A stretch of 64,000 nt of DNA. Origin: Falsihalocynthiibacter halioticoli (GTDB taxonomy: Bacteria; Pseudomonadota; Alphaproteobacteria; Rhodobacterales; Rhodobacteraceae). Location: the NCBI RefSeq assembly GCF_025802015.1, contig NZ_JAOYFC010000001.1:248001-312000 (forward strand), given 5' to 3'. Shown here one piece after another: positions 24,079 through 33,279 of the stretch. The notes beneath the pieces are model-generated. The model ran no database searches. It had not been told where the DNA came from and was given only the letters and a program-made list of their open reading frames with translations. The position numbers were made by a program, and so were the translations under genes. Position 1 is the first letter of the stretch; each line of letters opens with the position of its first letter.

Positions 24079-24975
24079 GATAAGGCGTTTGCCTCAATCG
24101 ATTGGACTTTGATCCAATCCTTTGTTGCGGTTGCTGAGTGCGGCTCGCTTACGGCAGCTGCGCAAAGGCTCCGTGCGAGCCAACCAACAATTGGGCGGCA
24201 CATCTCGCAAATTGAAAGCAGTTTGGGCGTTGTTTTGTTTTCGCGCGTGCATCGGGGGTTGGAACTTACAGCAGAGGGCGAGGCACTTCTCCCCGCAGCT
24301 CGTGACATGAAGGCCGCAGCGGCGCGGCTCTCGCTTGCTGCCGCGGGCCAAACACAAAATCTTTCTGGAGTTGTGCGGATAACAGCATCTGTATTCGTCT
24401 CCCATTACATCCTGCCGCCATTGCTCGCAGAACTGCGCGCGATGGAGCCGGATATAGAGATTGAGCTTCATGCCAGTGACAGCACCGACAACCTGTTGTT
24501 TCACGAAGCGGACATTGCATTGCGGATGTACCGCCCAGAGCAACTTGATACGATCACGCGCCATATCTGTGATTTCGACGTGGGTATATACGCCGCTAAA
24601 ACCTATTTGGCGCGCCGTGGAGTGCCGCAGGATCGAGACAAATTGATGGCGCATGATTGGGTGGGATATGACCGGAACGATCTGATGATCAAAGGGATGC
24701 GTGCCGTCGGCTGGACGGTGGATCGCAGCTTCTTCAAGATCCGGTGTGACAATCAATCGGCCTATTGGCAGCTTGTTCAGGCAGGGTGCGGCGTTGGCGT
24801 GGCGCTAAAATGCGTTGCACAACACTGCGCGGAAGTTGAGCAAATCTTGCCCGAGGTAGAGGTGCCGCCACTGCCGGTTTGGTTGACCGCACCAGAGGCA
24901 TTGCGCAAGTCTCCCCGCATCCGCCGTGTGTTTGATTTTCTTGCTGAGAAGCTGGTTGACGTGGGTGGCGCTTGA
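24073..24975 (+). CDS. LysR-family transcriptional regulator
   Basis: The 300-residue protein has the LysR winged helix-turn-helix at the N-terminus (about 8-66): DWTLIQSFVAVAECGSLTAA, then AQRLRASQPTIGRHISQIESSLG and FSRVHRGLELTAEG. A periplasmic-binding-protein-like effector domain follows (about 92-295). Length is typical. It is transcribed away from an SDR-like oxidoreductase gene and most likely controls that gene; the ligand is unknown. An inverted repeat overlaps its start codon. Confidence 0.92.
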   Translation: MNDKAFASIDWTLIQSFVAVAECGSLTAAAQRLRASQPTIGRHISQIESSLGVVLFSRVHRGLELTAEGEALLPAARDMKAAAARLSLAAAGQTQNLSGVVRITASVFVSHYILPPLLAELRAMEPDIEIELHASDSTDNLLFHEADIALRMYRPEQLDTITRHICDFDVGIYAAKTYLARRGVPQDRDKLMAHDWVGYDRNDLMIKGMRAVGWTVDRSFFKIRCDNQSAYWQLVQAGCGVGVALKCVAQHCAEVEQILPEVEVPPLPVWLTAPEALRKSPRIRRVFDFLAEKLVDVGGA

Positions 24976-25046
24976 ATTTCGCCGCAACCCGCGATAAGCC
25001 CCTTGCAACCCTGTAATACCACACTTTTCAAGCAATCGAGGACTCC

Positions 25047-26153
25047 ATGAGCAACCCATCTATCCTGATCCTGCCGGGCGACGGCATCGGCCCCGAAGTA
25101 ATGGCCGAAGTCCGCAAAGTAATCTCTTGGTTCGGTGAAAAACGGGATCTGGCGTTTGACGTGTCCGAAGACCTCGTTGGTGGCTGTGCCTATGACAAAC
25201 ACGGCACACCTCTGCATGATGATACGATGGCAAAGGCGCAAGAAGTTGACGCTGTTCTTCTTGGTGCCGTGGGTGGCCCCAAGTATGACAACCTCGATTT
25301 CAGCGTAAAGCCAGAGCGTGGCCTTCTGAGACTTCGTAAGGAGATGGACCTCTTCTCCAACCTCCGCCCTGCGCAATGTTTTGATGCACTGGCCGATTTC
25401 TCCAGCCTCAAGAAAGACGTTGTCGCTGGTCTTGATATCATGATCATTCGCGAACTGACATCTGGCATTTACTTCGGTGAGCCACGCGGGATCATCAACG
25501 AAGGCAACGAGCGCGTAGGCATCAACACCCAGCGTTACACAGAGAGCGAGATCGCCCGCGTTGCGCGCAGCGCGTTCGAGTTGGCCCGCAAACGTAACAA
25601 CAAGGTCTGCTCGATGGAGAAGGCCAACGTTATGGAGAGCGGTATCCTGTGGCGCGATGTTGTTCAGGAAATCCACGACGCCGAATATCCTGATGTTGAG
25701 CTTTCGCATATGTATGCCGACAACGGCGCGATGCAGCTTGTTCGCGCGCCAAAACAGTTTGATGTGATCGTCACAGACAACCTCTTTGGTGATATCCTTT
25801 CTGATGCGGCGGCGATGCTCACGGGTTCACTCGGAATGCTGCCTTCTGCGTCGCTCGGTGCGCCAATGGCAAACGGTCGCCCCAAGGCGCTTTACGAGCC
25901 GGTCCACGGCTCTGCTCCTGATATTGCGGGCCAAGGCAAGGCAAACCCGATCGCGTGTATCCTGAGCTTTGCTATGGCGCTTCGCTACTCTTTCGATCAG
26001 GGTGATGAGGCTACACGCCTTGAAGACGCTATCGAAGCAGTTCTGGCCCAAGGCGCGCGCACAGCTGATTTGCTTGGCAATGAGGGTGAAACGCCGATCA
26101 GCACCAGCGAAATGGGTGATGCGATCCTCAAGGCTCTCGACGACAGCCTTTAA
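25047..26153 (+). CDS. leuB: 3-isopropylmalate dehydrogenase
   Basis: The 368-residue NAD-dependent enzyme oxidises and decarboxylates 3-isopropylmalate. Seen are LPGDGIGPEVMAEVRKVI at the N-terminus, LLRLRKEMDLFSNLRPA, RELTSGIYFGEPRG (substrate Arg and Tyr), KANVMESGILWRD and the family signature DNLFGDILSDAAAMLTGSLG (about 245-264). It is a separate unit, with GAGGA before the ATG and a strong terminator after its stop. It sits 4 kb from leuCD, interrupted by the EEP, SDR and LysR genes. Confidence 0.98.
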   Translation: MSNPSILILPGDGIGPEVMAEVRKVISWFGEKRDLAFDVSEDLVGGCAYDKHGTPLHDDTMAKAQEVDAVLLGAVGGPKYDNLDFSVKPERGLLRLRKEMDLFSNLRPAQCFDALADFSSLKKDVVAGLDIMIIRELTSGIYFGEPRGIINEGNERVGINTQRYTESEIARVARSAFELARKRNNKVCSMEKANVMESGILWRDVVQEIHDAEYPDVELSHMYADNGAMQLVRAPKQFDVIVTDNLFGDILSDAAAMLTGSLGMLPSASLGAPMANGRPKALYEPVHGSAPDIAGQGKANPIACILSFAMALRYSFDQGDEATRLEDAIEAVLAQGARTADLLGNEGETPISTSEMGDAILKALDDSL

Positions 26154-26173
26154 TATTTGGCAAAGAGATTTAG

Positions 26174-26201
26174 AAAAGGGGCGCTTTGGTGCCCCTTTTT
26201 T
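26174..26201 (+). terminator. Rho-independent terminator after leuB
   Basis: A 9-bp A/GC stem (AAAAGGGGC / GCCCCTTTT) with an 8-base loop ends in a run of six T residues, 21 bases after the leuB stop codon. Confidence 0.93.
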
Positions 26202-26305
26202 CGTTTGCGGGGCTGCATTTGTGGCTTGCCCAGCTTGGTCTTTTCCTTTCTGGTAATAGCCACCTGTTAGCGTTCACGCACGGGTTTGATTTGAGGAAAG
26301 TTTAT

Positions 26306-27298
26306 ATGGCCAAGCTAACGCCCAACGCCAAAGGCGCGATACTTGCGTTGATTGCATTTGCGATTTTCGCGACCCACGACGTAATCGTTAAATCCCTTGG
26401 CGGGACTTACTCTCCATTTCAGATCGTGTTCTTCAGCGTGCTTCTCGGCTTCCCGCTGGTGACGCTCATGCTGATACAGGACGCCAGCAGAGACACGCTG
26501 CGCCCCCGCCACCCTTACTGGATGGCCCTTCGTACCGGAGCAGCCGTTGTCACGGGTGCGTCGGCATTTTACGCTTTCGCGCATCTTCCGCTGGCCCAAA
26601 CCTATGCAATTCTCTTTGCTTCGCCATTACTGATTACGATCCTTGCTATTCCCATTCTTGGGGAGCGCGTGCGCCTGCGTCGTGGCCTCGCGGTTGCGGT
26701 CGGGCTTGCCGGTGTGTTGATTGTATTGCGTCCAGGCCAAGCGGATTTGAGTGCGGGGCATATCGCTGCGATGGTTGCGGCTGTTGGCGGTGCGATTAGT
26801 TCAATCATCGTACGCAAAATCGGTCCGGAAGAGCGCAGCGCAGTTCTCCTGCTCTATCCGATGATCGGGAACTTCGTCGTCATGGGCTGTGCAATGCCGT
26901 TCGTCTATGTGCCGATGCCGTTTGCAGATTTTGCGGCGCTTGGCGTGATCGCCCTTCTTGCTTTCATTGCTATGATTTTCCAGATCTTGGCTTATCGGAA
27001 TGGTGAAGCGGTTATCGTTGCGCCAATGCAGTATTCCCAGATCATTTGGGCGAGCATTTTCGGATATTTTATCTTCAACGAGCAGGTCGATGCGATGACA
27101 TATATTGGTGCTGGGGTGATTATCCTCTCTGGTATCTACATCGTTGTCCGTGAATCGGCTCCTAATGCTTCGGCGAATACGCCTGTTTTGCGGACGAGAT
27201 CGCGCGCAGGGACATTTGGCGGCTTGCGGGTTGGGGCGCTTATTCGGCGTGCCCAGCGAAACCAGAAACGCGCGGATGACATAAACGAGGATCGCTAA
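26306..27298 (+). CDS. EamA/DMT-superfamily transporter
   Basis: The 330-residue inner-membrane protein has ten hydrophobic segments in two EamA repeats (about 8-135 and 150-285), seen at FAIFATHDVIVKSLGG and AYRNGEAVIVAPMQYSQIIWA. The polar tail after about residue 290 is cytosolic. It resembles S-adenosylmethionine or metabolite exporters of the drug/metabolite family, with unknown substrate. A frame opens 40 codons earlier inside the leuB terminator region, but ATG 26306 has GAGGAAAG upstream and starts right before the first helix. Confidence 0.88.
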   Translation: MAKLTPNAKGAILALIAFAIFATHDVIVKSLGGTYSPFQIVFFSVLLGFPLVTLMLIQDASRDTLRPRHPYWMALRTGAAVVTGASAFYAFAHLPLAQTYAILFASPLLITILAIPILGERVRLRRGLAVAVGLAGVLIVLRPGQADLSAGHIAAMVAAVGGAISSIIVRKIGPEERSAVLLLYPMIGNFVVMGCAMPFVYVPMPFADFAALGVIALLAFIAMIFQILAYRNGEAVIVAPMQYSQIIWASIFGYFIFNEQVDAMTYIGAGVIILSGIYIVVRESAPNASANTPVLRTRSRAGTFGGLRVGALIRRAQRNQKRADDINEDR

Positions 27299-27387
27299 GT
27301 TTGTTGGTGGTGTGATGTGTTGGCAAGGCCGCAACAGTCCAAACGGATTTTGCTCTCCCCCTTGTTACCGACCCATGCCGCGCATAC

Positions 27388-28194
27388 ATGCCCGCTATGA
27401 AGCGTTGGATCCCCTTTATGAAATCGCACCCACGGGTGGCGGTTGTGCGCCTGAGTGGCGTGATATCTTCATCTGGCCGCGGTAGCTTGAACGACGCTGG
27501 GATTGGTCCCGTGCTTGAACGCGCCTTTACCCGTGGCAAACCTGACGCGGTCGCGCTTGTAATCAATTCCCCTGGTGGCTCCCCTGTTCAGAGTGCGCTT
27601 ATCGGCGCGCGAATTCGTCGCCTCGCAGACGAAAAAGGCATACGCGTCTATGCGTTTGTTGAGGATGTGGCAGCATCAGGTGGCTATTGGCTCGCAAGTT
27701 CCGCTGATGAGATCTACGCGGATGCCTCCTCAATTGTTGGATCTATCGGCGTTATATCCTCGGGCTTTGGACTTTCCGAGTTTATAGAGCGCCATGGCAT
27801 CGAGCGTCGGGTTTACACAGCAGGGAAATCCAAAAGCACCAACGATCCTTTCAAGCCCGAAAAGCCAGCAGACGTGAAGCGCCTAAAGGGGCTGCTTGAT
27901 CAGATACACGACGTGTTTAAAGCCCAAGTGACTGAGCGACGCGGCGATAAATTGACCGCAGATACAGACATCTTCACAGGAGAGTACTGGATCGGCGCGC
28001 AGGCAACAGAGCTTGGCCTGATTGACGGGTTGGGGCATCTGTCGTCCAAGATGAAAGAACTCTATGGCGAGAAAGTTTCGCTTATTCGTTACGACCAAAG
28101 GCGACCGTTCTGGCGGCGCTTCGGCATCAATATCGTGGATGACGTTGTGAGCAATATTGAAGAACGCGCCGAATATGCGCGGTTTGGACTTTAG
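27388..28194 (+). CDS. S49-family signal peptide peptidase-like protease
   Basis: The 268-residue single-domain SppA/SohB-type protease degrades signal peptides or other peptides at the membrane. VRLSGVISS begins the fold, NSPGGSPVQS forms the oxyanion-side loop, DVAASGGYWLASSAD (about 92-106) carries the nucleophile Ser, and KSKSTNDPFKPEKPAD carries the general-base Lys about 50 residues later. No N-terminal membrane helix is visible, unlike E. coli SppA, so membrane association is uncertain. The following 55-residue gene starts 4 bases after the stop codon. Confidence 0.87.
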   Translation: MPAMKRWIPFMKSHPRVAVVRLSGVISSSGRGSLNDAGIGPVLERAFTRGKPDAVALVINSPGGSPVQSALIGARIRRLADEKGIRVYAFVEDVAASGGYWLASSADEIYADASSIVGSIGVISSGFGLSEFIERHGIERRVYTAGKSKSTNDPFKPEKPADVKRLKGLLDQIHDVFKAQVTERRGDKLTADTDIFTGEYWIGAQATELGLIDGLGHLSSKMKELYGEKVSLIRYDQRRPFWRRFGINIVDDVVSNIEERAEYARFGL

Positions 28195-28197
28195 GTG

Positions 28198-28365
28198 ATG
28201 GTCAAGATTATTAGCCTTTTCCTCGTCGGAATGGTCGTTCTGGCCATGTTCGGACGGCTGCGCTACCCGGGACAGAAAACTATCGCAAACGCCAAATGCC
28301 CGAACTGCGGGCGGATGCGCTTGAGTAAATCTCCGTGCCGATGCGACGGGGGTAACGGGGCATGA
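28198..28365 (+). CDS. Small membrane protein with zinc-ribbon-like cysteines
   Basis: A 55-codon frame fills the gap between the S49 protease and the antiporter and overlaps the antiporter ATG (ATGATGA). The product has one N-terminal transmembrane helix (IISLFLVGMVVLAMF) and a basic tail with C-P-N-C and C-R-C, which could bind zinc. I recall similar unnamed short proteins in roseobacters at this place. The tight spacing on both sides suggests a real gene in a protease-small protein-antiporter operon. Function is unknown. Confidence 0.65.
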   Translation: MVKIISLFLVGMVVLAMFGRLRYPGQKTIANAKCPNCGRMRLSKSPCRCDGGNGA

Positions 28366-29321
28366 TGATCGACTGGCTACTCGTTGGTCTCGGGCTGATT
28401 ATTCTTCTGCTCGCGGGCGATCTGTTGGTGCGCGGCGCGGTGAACCTGTCACTTCGTTTGGGAATACCGGCGCTTATCGTAAGCCTTACAATCGTGGCGT
28501 TTGGTACATCTGCGCCAGAATTGCTTATTACGATTGAAGCGGTTTCGGATGATCTCTCCGGTATGGCGCTAGGTAATGTGATCGGATCTAACACCGCGAA
28601 TATTTTGCTCGTGCTTGGTGTGCCTGCTCTTCTTGCCACGATGCACACCAGCGAATGTAATACCCGCAAGAACTATCTCTATATGATCGGGGCGACCCTA
28701 TTGTTTATGGTGGTGTGCTTCCTTGGCCCAATCACGTGGATCCATAGCCTTGTGTTGCTCGGGACATTGGCCTTGATCCTGTTTGAGGCGGGGCGCGAGG
28801 CCGTAAATCATCACAAAGATGGCAAGCAATGCATCGACGATGATCTTGAGAATCCAGAGGGCGCCGACCCGCATATGCCAAGTTGGCGCATCGGGGTATT
28901 TCTGATTGCTGGTCTTATTGGCCTGCCTTTCGGCGCGGATTTGCTTGTTGAGCATTCGGTGAATATCGCCGACCGGTTTGGCATTAGCGAAACCGTTATT
29001 GGCCTAACGCTAGTTGCGATCGGCACGTCGCTCCCAGAGCTGGCAACCACAGTCATGGCTGCGCTCCGCAGGCAGGCGGATGTGGCGCTGGGTAATGTCA
29101 TTGGCTCCAACATGTTTAACCTGCTGGCGATCATGGGTGTTGGCGGTTTGATCGGTCCGATTGTGATTGAGCCGGAAGTGCTGAAATTTGATATCTGGGT
29201 CATGCTTGGCGCATCGCTTCTGTTGGCACCATTTGTGTTTCTGCGGTGGAATATCACGCGGGCATGGGGCATTCTGCTGACAGCGGCCTATGGAGGGTAT
29301 CTCTACGCCGTGGTTCAGTAA
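28362..29321 (+). CDS. Calcium/sodium antiporter (CaCA family)
   Basis: The 319-residue inner-membrane protein has ten helices in two inverted repeats. The alpha repeats are TIVAFGTSAPELLITIEAV with GNVIGSNTANILLVLG, and TLVAIGTSLPELATTVMAAL with GNVIGSNMFNLLAIMG, the ion-binding signatures of the family. A hydrophilic loop lies between the halves (about 150-170). It most resembles YrbG-type proteins. Its ATG overlaps the preceding small gene, and its stop codon precedes the SDR gene by 14 bases. Confidence 0.92.
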   Translation: MMIDWLLVGLGLIILLLAGDLLVRGAVNLSLRLGIPALIVSLTIVAFGTSAPELLITIEAVSDDLSGMALGNVIGSNTANILLVLGVPALLATMHTSECNTRKNYLYMIGATLLFMVVCFLGPITWIHSLVLLGTLALILFEAGREAVNHHKDGKQCIDDDLENPEGADPHMPSWRIGVFLIAGLIGLPFGADLLVEHSVNIADRFGISETVIGLTLVAIGTSLPELATTVMAALRRQADVALGNVIGSNMFNLLAIMGVGGLIGPIVIEPEVLKFDIWVMLGASLLLAPFVFLRWNITRAWGILLTAAYGGYLYAVVQ

Positions 29322-29335
29322 CCCGGGAGGCAGAG

Positions 29336-30118
29336 ATGCAGCAAAGAGCGCTAGTAACCGGAGCCGGTGCGCGGCTTGGTCGAGCAATGGCCCTCTGTCT
29401 TGCTCAGCGAGAATTTGACGTAGCTATTCATTACGCAACCTCCAAGGAAGGCGCCGAAGAAGTCGCTGAGGAAATCCGCGCGCTCGGGCGCAAAGCCGAG
29501 TTGGTTCAAGCGGATTTGCTGGATTTGGATCAAGCCGAGCCTCTTGTAGACAGAGCCGCCGAACGTCTTGGTGGTCCGCTGAACGGCCTGATCAACAATG
29601 CTTCGATCTTTGAGTACGACACGATCGAGACCGCGACGCGCGAGAGCTGGGACAGGCACATGCTTACGAACTTGCGGGTGCCCTTTATCTTAACGCAGTC
29701 CTTCGCGAAACAGGCTCCCAAATGCACCAAGGATCGCGATGGTCAGCTTATCGCACGCTCGATTGTGGTAAATATGGTTGACCAGCGCGTCAAGAAACTG
29801 ACGCCTGAATTCATGACCTACAGCCTTGCAAAACATGGGCTTTGGACGCTGACGCAAACTGCGGCCCAAGCGCTCGCGCCTGACATAAGGGTGAATGCCA
29901 TCGGGCCGGGAACAACCCTTCGGGGCCACCGCCAGTCGCAGGAGCATTTTGAAGGGCAGCGCAGCAAATCTCTGCTCCAACGTGGTCCGAATGTGTCGGA
30001 TGTTACTGCTGCATTGGGGTATTATTTGGATGCGCCGGCCGTGACCGGTCAGCTTATTTGTGTGGATGGCGGGCAGCACCTGACGTGGCAGACGCGGGAC
30101 GTTCAGGGCGTTGAATAG
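29336..30118 (+). CDS. SDR oxidoreductase, pteridine reductase-like
   Basis: The 260-residue short-chain dehydrogenase has the NAD(P) motif TGAGARLGRAMA at the N-terminus, NNAS in the fourth strand region and YSLAKHGL with the catalytic Tyr and Lys. The usual Ser before the active Tyr is replaced in NMVDQRVKKL, a pattern of FolM/PTR1-type dihydromonapterin or pteridine reductases. That specificity is inferred. A frame opens 30 codons earlier inside the antiporter gene; ATG 29336 has a strong GGGAGG site. It is the last gene before the AT-rich gap preceding uvrC. Confidence 0.82.
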   Translation: MQQRALVTGAGARLGRAMALCLAQREFDVAIHYATSKEGAEEVAEEIRALGRKAELVQADLLDLDQAEPLVDRAAERLGGPLNGLINNASIFEYDTIETATRESWDRHMLTNLRVPFILTQSFAKQAPKCTKDRDGQLIARSIVVNMVDQRVKKLTPEFMTYSLAKHGLWTLTQTAAQALAPDIRVNAIGPGTTLRGHRQSQEHFEGQRSKSLLQRGPNVSDVTAALGYYLDAPAVTGQLICVDGGQHLTWQTRDVQGVE

Positions 30119-30332
30119 TGCTATAAATCCGAAAGCTGCGACGACTTGTACACTTGCAGCATTTCCTTCACAAAAATGTTAGAATTTTGTTAATGTTTTC
30201 ATACGCTTGCTAAATTTAATAATAAAAACGTTCAAAAACAATGACTTAAAAGTTTGCCTAAATAATGGGCAAAGCGTCGAAAACCACCAAAACAAAAGGA
30301 AAATTGATGTTCACGGAAACTTATCTACTAAG

Positions 30333-30341
30333 TTATCCACA
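30333..30341 (+). promoter_or_regulatory. Consensus DnaA box in AT-rich gap before uvrC
   Basis: TTATCCACA matches the strict DnaA box. It lies in a 288-base intergenic gap (30119-30406) that is strikingly AT-rich around 30175-30260. A weaker TTATCTACT lies 12 bases upstream and a TGGACA element follows. No gene is supported in the gap. Confidence 0.45.
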
Positions 30342-30406
30342 GAAACCGTGGACACATTAACACTTGCTTCCCATTCGATAAGATTGCAGCGGGTAACGGA
30401 ATCACA

Positions 30407-32296
30407 ATGACGCAAACTGATCAAAGCTCTGAAACTGCGAAAACCGAGCCACCGTTGCTTGGGCATGCACGTGTGCAGAGCTATCTCAAGACCCTCGATA
30501 ATTCTCCGGGCGTGTATCGGATGCTCGATTCCGAGTCGCGTGTTCTTTACGTCGGTAAGGCGCGGTCGCTGCGCAAGCGGGTGAGCAACTATGCCAACCC
30601 GCGAGGGCATACGGGACGGATATTGCGGATGATTTCCGAAACCGCTGAGATGATGTTCCTCACCACCCGCACGGAAACAGAGGCGCTGCTCCTTGAGCAA
30701 AACCTCATCAAGCAGCTCAAGCCGAAATACAACGTTCTGCTGCGCGACGATAAGAGCTTCCCGAATATTCTGGTGAGCAAGGCGCATCGTTTCCCGCCCG
30801 TCAAAAAACACAGGGGCCGAAAATCGGAGAAGGGGAATTACTATGGCCCTTTCGCGAGTGCTGGTGCTGTGAACCGGACTCTGAACCAGCTTCAGAAAGT
30901 GTTCTTGTTACGTGATTGTTCGGATGCAACCTTCGAAAGCCGTACGCGCCCCTGTCTGCAGTATCAGATCAAACGCTGCTGTGCGCCTTGCGTGGGGTAT
31001 GTCTCGGAGAAGGACTACGAGGGGTTGGTTCGAGATGCGGAACGTTTCCTACAAGGGAAATCAACCAACGTTCAGACCAAACTCGCTGAGGAAATGGCAG
31101 AGGCAAGCGAAGCGATGGAATTTGAACGCGCCGCCGCTTTGCGAGATCGCATCAAGGCGCTAACGCAAGTTCAGCAGAGCCAAGGAATCAATCCGCGCGG
31201 CGTTGCAGAGGCGGATGTGATTGCGCTGCATCTTGAGAACGGTCAGGCCTGTGTGCAGGTGTTCTTCATCCGCGCCAACCAGAATTGGGGCAACCGCGAT
31301 TTCTATCCCCGCGTTGGAGCCGACGTTGGCGCTGCCGAGGTGCTGGAAGCGTTCCTTGGTCAGTTCTATGACAACAAGCAGCCTCCACGACAGATTTTGC
31401 TGAGTGATGGCATCGAAGATACGGAACTTATGGAAGAGGCGCTTTCTCAAAAGGCAGAGCGCAGGGTCTCTATTCTTGTTCCGCAACGCGGTGAAAAACA
31501 GGAGCTGATTGCCAATGCGGCGCGTAACGCGCGAGAAAGCCTTGCGCGCAAAATGTCGGAAACGGCGGCGCAAGGGAAATTGCTAGCTGGTCTTGCAGAG
31601 GCCTTCGATCTTCCCGCTCCACCACAACGGATAGAAGTCTACGATAACTCGCACATCCAAGGCACAAATGCAGTCGGTGGTATGATCGTTGCCGGACCAG
31701 AAGGGTTCATGAAAAGCCAATACCGCAAGTTCAACATCAAGGACGAAAAGATAACTCCGGGTGACGATTTCGGCATGATGAAAGAGGTGCTGACACGCAG
31801 GTTCAAGCGGTTGCTCAAAGAAGATCCGGATCGCAAGGGCGAGACTTGGCCGGATATCTTGTTGATTGACGGCGGCGCAGGTCAGGTGAGCGCGGTGCGG
31901 GAAATTATGACCGAGTTGGGTGTTGGTGACGTACCTATGGTGGGTGTCGCCAAAGGTGTTGATCGGAACCACGGCAAAGAAGAGTTCTACCGCACAGGTG
32001 AGCGTCCGTTTGCGCTTCGTCATAATGATCCGGTTTTGTATTTCATCCAGCGCCTACGCGATGAGGCGCATCGCTATGCGATTGGAACGCATCGGGCAAA
32101 ACGCGCCAAGGCAGTTGGTGCGACGCCGCTGGATGATGTGCCGGGTGTTGGGGCCGCGCGAAAGCGTGCATTGCTTGCGCATTTCGGCAGCGCAAAAGCG
32201 GTATCACGTGCGGGCTTGTCTGATCTGAAAGCTGTAGAAGGCATTTCAGATGCGCTTGCCGAAACTCTATACGATTATTTCCACGATAAAGGGTAG
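30407..32296 (+). CDS. uvrC: Excinuclease ABC subunit C
   Basis: The 629-residue protein makes both incisions in nucleotide excision repair. It has the GIY-YIG domain (NSPGVYRMLDSESRVLYVGKARSLRKR, about 32-56), the UvrB-binding UVR motif (about 210-245, SEAMEFERAAALRDRIKAL), an RNase H-like nuclease domain with ERIEVYDNSHIQGT-type strands (about 405-420) and tandem HhH motifs at the C-terminus (LDDVPGVGAARKRALLAHFG). The N-terminal extension of about 25 residues is typical of the group. Repair genes of this type are often LexA-controlled, but I see no LexA box upstream. It heads the uvrC-pgsA-moaD-moaE run. Confidence 0.97.
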   Translation: MTQTDQSSETAKTEPPLLGHARVQSYLKTLDNSPGVYRMLDSESRVLYVGKARSLRKRVSNYANPRGHTGRILRMISETAEMMFLTTRTETEALLLEQNLIKQLKPKYNVLLRDDKSFPNILVSKAHRFPPVKKHRGRKSEKGNYYGPFASAGAVNRTLNQLQKVFLLRDCSDATFESRTRPCLQYQIKRCCAPCVGYVSEKDYEGLVRDAERFLQGKSTNVQTKLAEEMAEASEAMEFERAAALRDRIKALTQVQQSQGINPRGVAEADVIALHLENGQACVQVFFIRANQNWGNRDFYPRVGADVGAAEVLEAFLGQFYDNKQPPRQILLSDGIEDTELMEEALSQKAERRVSILVPQRGEKQELIANAARNARESLARKMSETAAQGKLLAGLAEAFDLPAPPQRIEVYDNSHIQGTNAVGGMIVAGPEGFMKSQYRKFNIKDEKITPGDDFGMMKEVLTRRFKRLLKEDPDRKGETWPDILLIDGGAGQVSAVREIMTELGVGDVPMVGVAKGVDRNHGKEEFYRTGERPFALRHNDPVLYFIQRLRDEAHRYAIGTHRAKRAKAVGATPLDDVPGVGAARKRALLAHFGSAKAVSRAGLSDLKAVEGISDALAETLYDYFHDKG

Positions 32297-32364
32297 CGCT
32301 TCGCATGTCGCCAATACGCGAAATGTGGATAGCGCCACGTAAGAAAAAGGGCTAACAAGAGCGC

Positions 32365-33033
32365 ATGAGCTGGAACATTCCGAATATTCTGACCGTCATC
32401 CGCCTGCTTGCTGCACCGCTGCTGGCGCTTGGGTTTATCTTTTTGCCCCGTGGGTACGCAGATTGGTTTGCGCTGATCCTGTTCATCGGGGCCTCTGTCA
32501 CCGATTACATCGACGGTTATCTTGCGCGGAAGTGGGGGCAAGAAAGCAAATTCGGCGCGATGCTCGATCCTATTGCCGACAAGGCGATGGTTGTAATCGC
32601 GTTGATGGCGCTTGTGGCGATCTGGCAGATGGATGCCTATGTTCTGTTCCCCGCAACGATTATTATGTTCCGCGAAGTCTTTGTGAGTGGCTTGCGAGAG
32701 TTCCTTGGTGCGGATGCGGGTAAGTTGCAGGTGACGAAGCTTGCCAAGTGGAAAACCACCGCACAGATGATTGCGATTTCGGTTCTGTTTGCGAAGGGCT
32801 TGTTTGAACACTATTTCTGGGCGCTGACCTACGGAATGGACGAGGCCGTAGTCTCGAGCATCCTGTCAGGTAACACAGAGGACGAAATGGGCCTCTGGTG
32901 GATACGGAACGGCGCTTTCGCCACCTATTATATCGGGCTCTGGCTCCTCTGGATTTCAGCGACTCTGACGCTGATTACTGGAGTGGATTACTTCAACAAA
33001 GCGCGGCCTTACCTCGCTGAGGATAAGTCATGA
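32365..33033 (+). CDS. pgsA: CDP-diacylglycerol-glycerol-3-phosphate phosphatidyltransferase
   Basis: The 222-residue inner-membrane enzyme makes phosphatidylglycerol phosphate. The CDP-alcohol phosphatidyltransferase signature is complete: DYIDGYLARKWGQESKFG then AMLDPIADK (about 48-74), with the D-x2-D-G-x2-A-R-x8-G-x3-D-x3-D spacing. Several hydrophobic helices follow. Its stop codon overlaps the moaD start (ATGA). The uvrC-pgsA-moaD-moaE order is common in alphaproteobacteria although the functions differ. Confidence 0.96.
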   Translation: MSWNIPNILTVIRLLAAPLLALGFIFLPRGYADWFALILFIGASVTDYIDGYLARKWGQESKFGAMLDPIADKAMVVIALMALVAIWQMDAYVLFPATIIMFREVFVSGLREFLGADAGKLQVTKLAKWKTTAQMIAISVLFAKGLFEHYFWALTYGMDEAVVSSILSGNTEDEMGLWWIRNGAFATYYIGLWLLWISATLTLITGVDYFNKARPYLAEDKS

Positions 33034-33278
33034 TCGAAGTCATGTACTTTGCTTGGGTGCGGGAGCGTATCGGCATTCCCCGCGAAACGGTCGAGACAAA
33101 CGCCAAGACCGTTGCCGAACTCGTTGAGGAGTTACGTGCCCGTGAAGAGCGTTATGACGTGGCCTTCTCTGACCTGTCCGCGCTTCGTGTTGCGATTGAT
33201 CAAGACCTCACCGAATTTTCAGCATCGCTCGAAGGCGCGCGCGAAGTAGCGTTTTTCCCACCGATGACGGGCGGCTAA
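33030..33278 (+). CDS. moaD: Molybdopterin synthase sulfur carrier subunit MoaD
   Basis: The 82-residue ubiquitin-like protein ends in the required Gly-Gly (PPMTGG), whose thiocarboxylate donates sulfur to make molybdopterin. AWVRERIGIPRETVE at the start is typical. It overlaps pgsA by 4 bases and is followed by moaE after one base, so both synthase subunits are translated together. Confidence 0.95.
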   Translation: MIEVMYFAWVRERIGIPRETVETNAKTVAELVEELRAREERYDVAFSDLSALRVAIDQDLTEFSASLEGAREVAFFPPMTGG

Positions 33279-33279
33279 C

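Noticed and set aside
30207..30410. 67-codon frame ending in an ATGA overlap with uvrC
   Set aside because: The overlap is suggestive, but the frame lies in AT-rich intergenic DNA with no ribosome binding site or recognisable composition; more likely chance.
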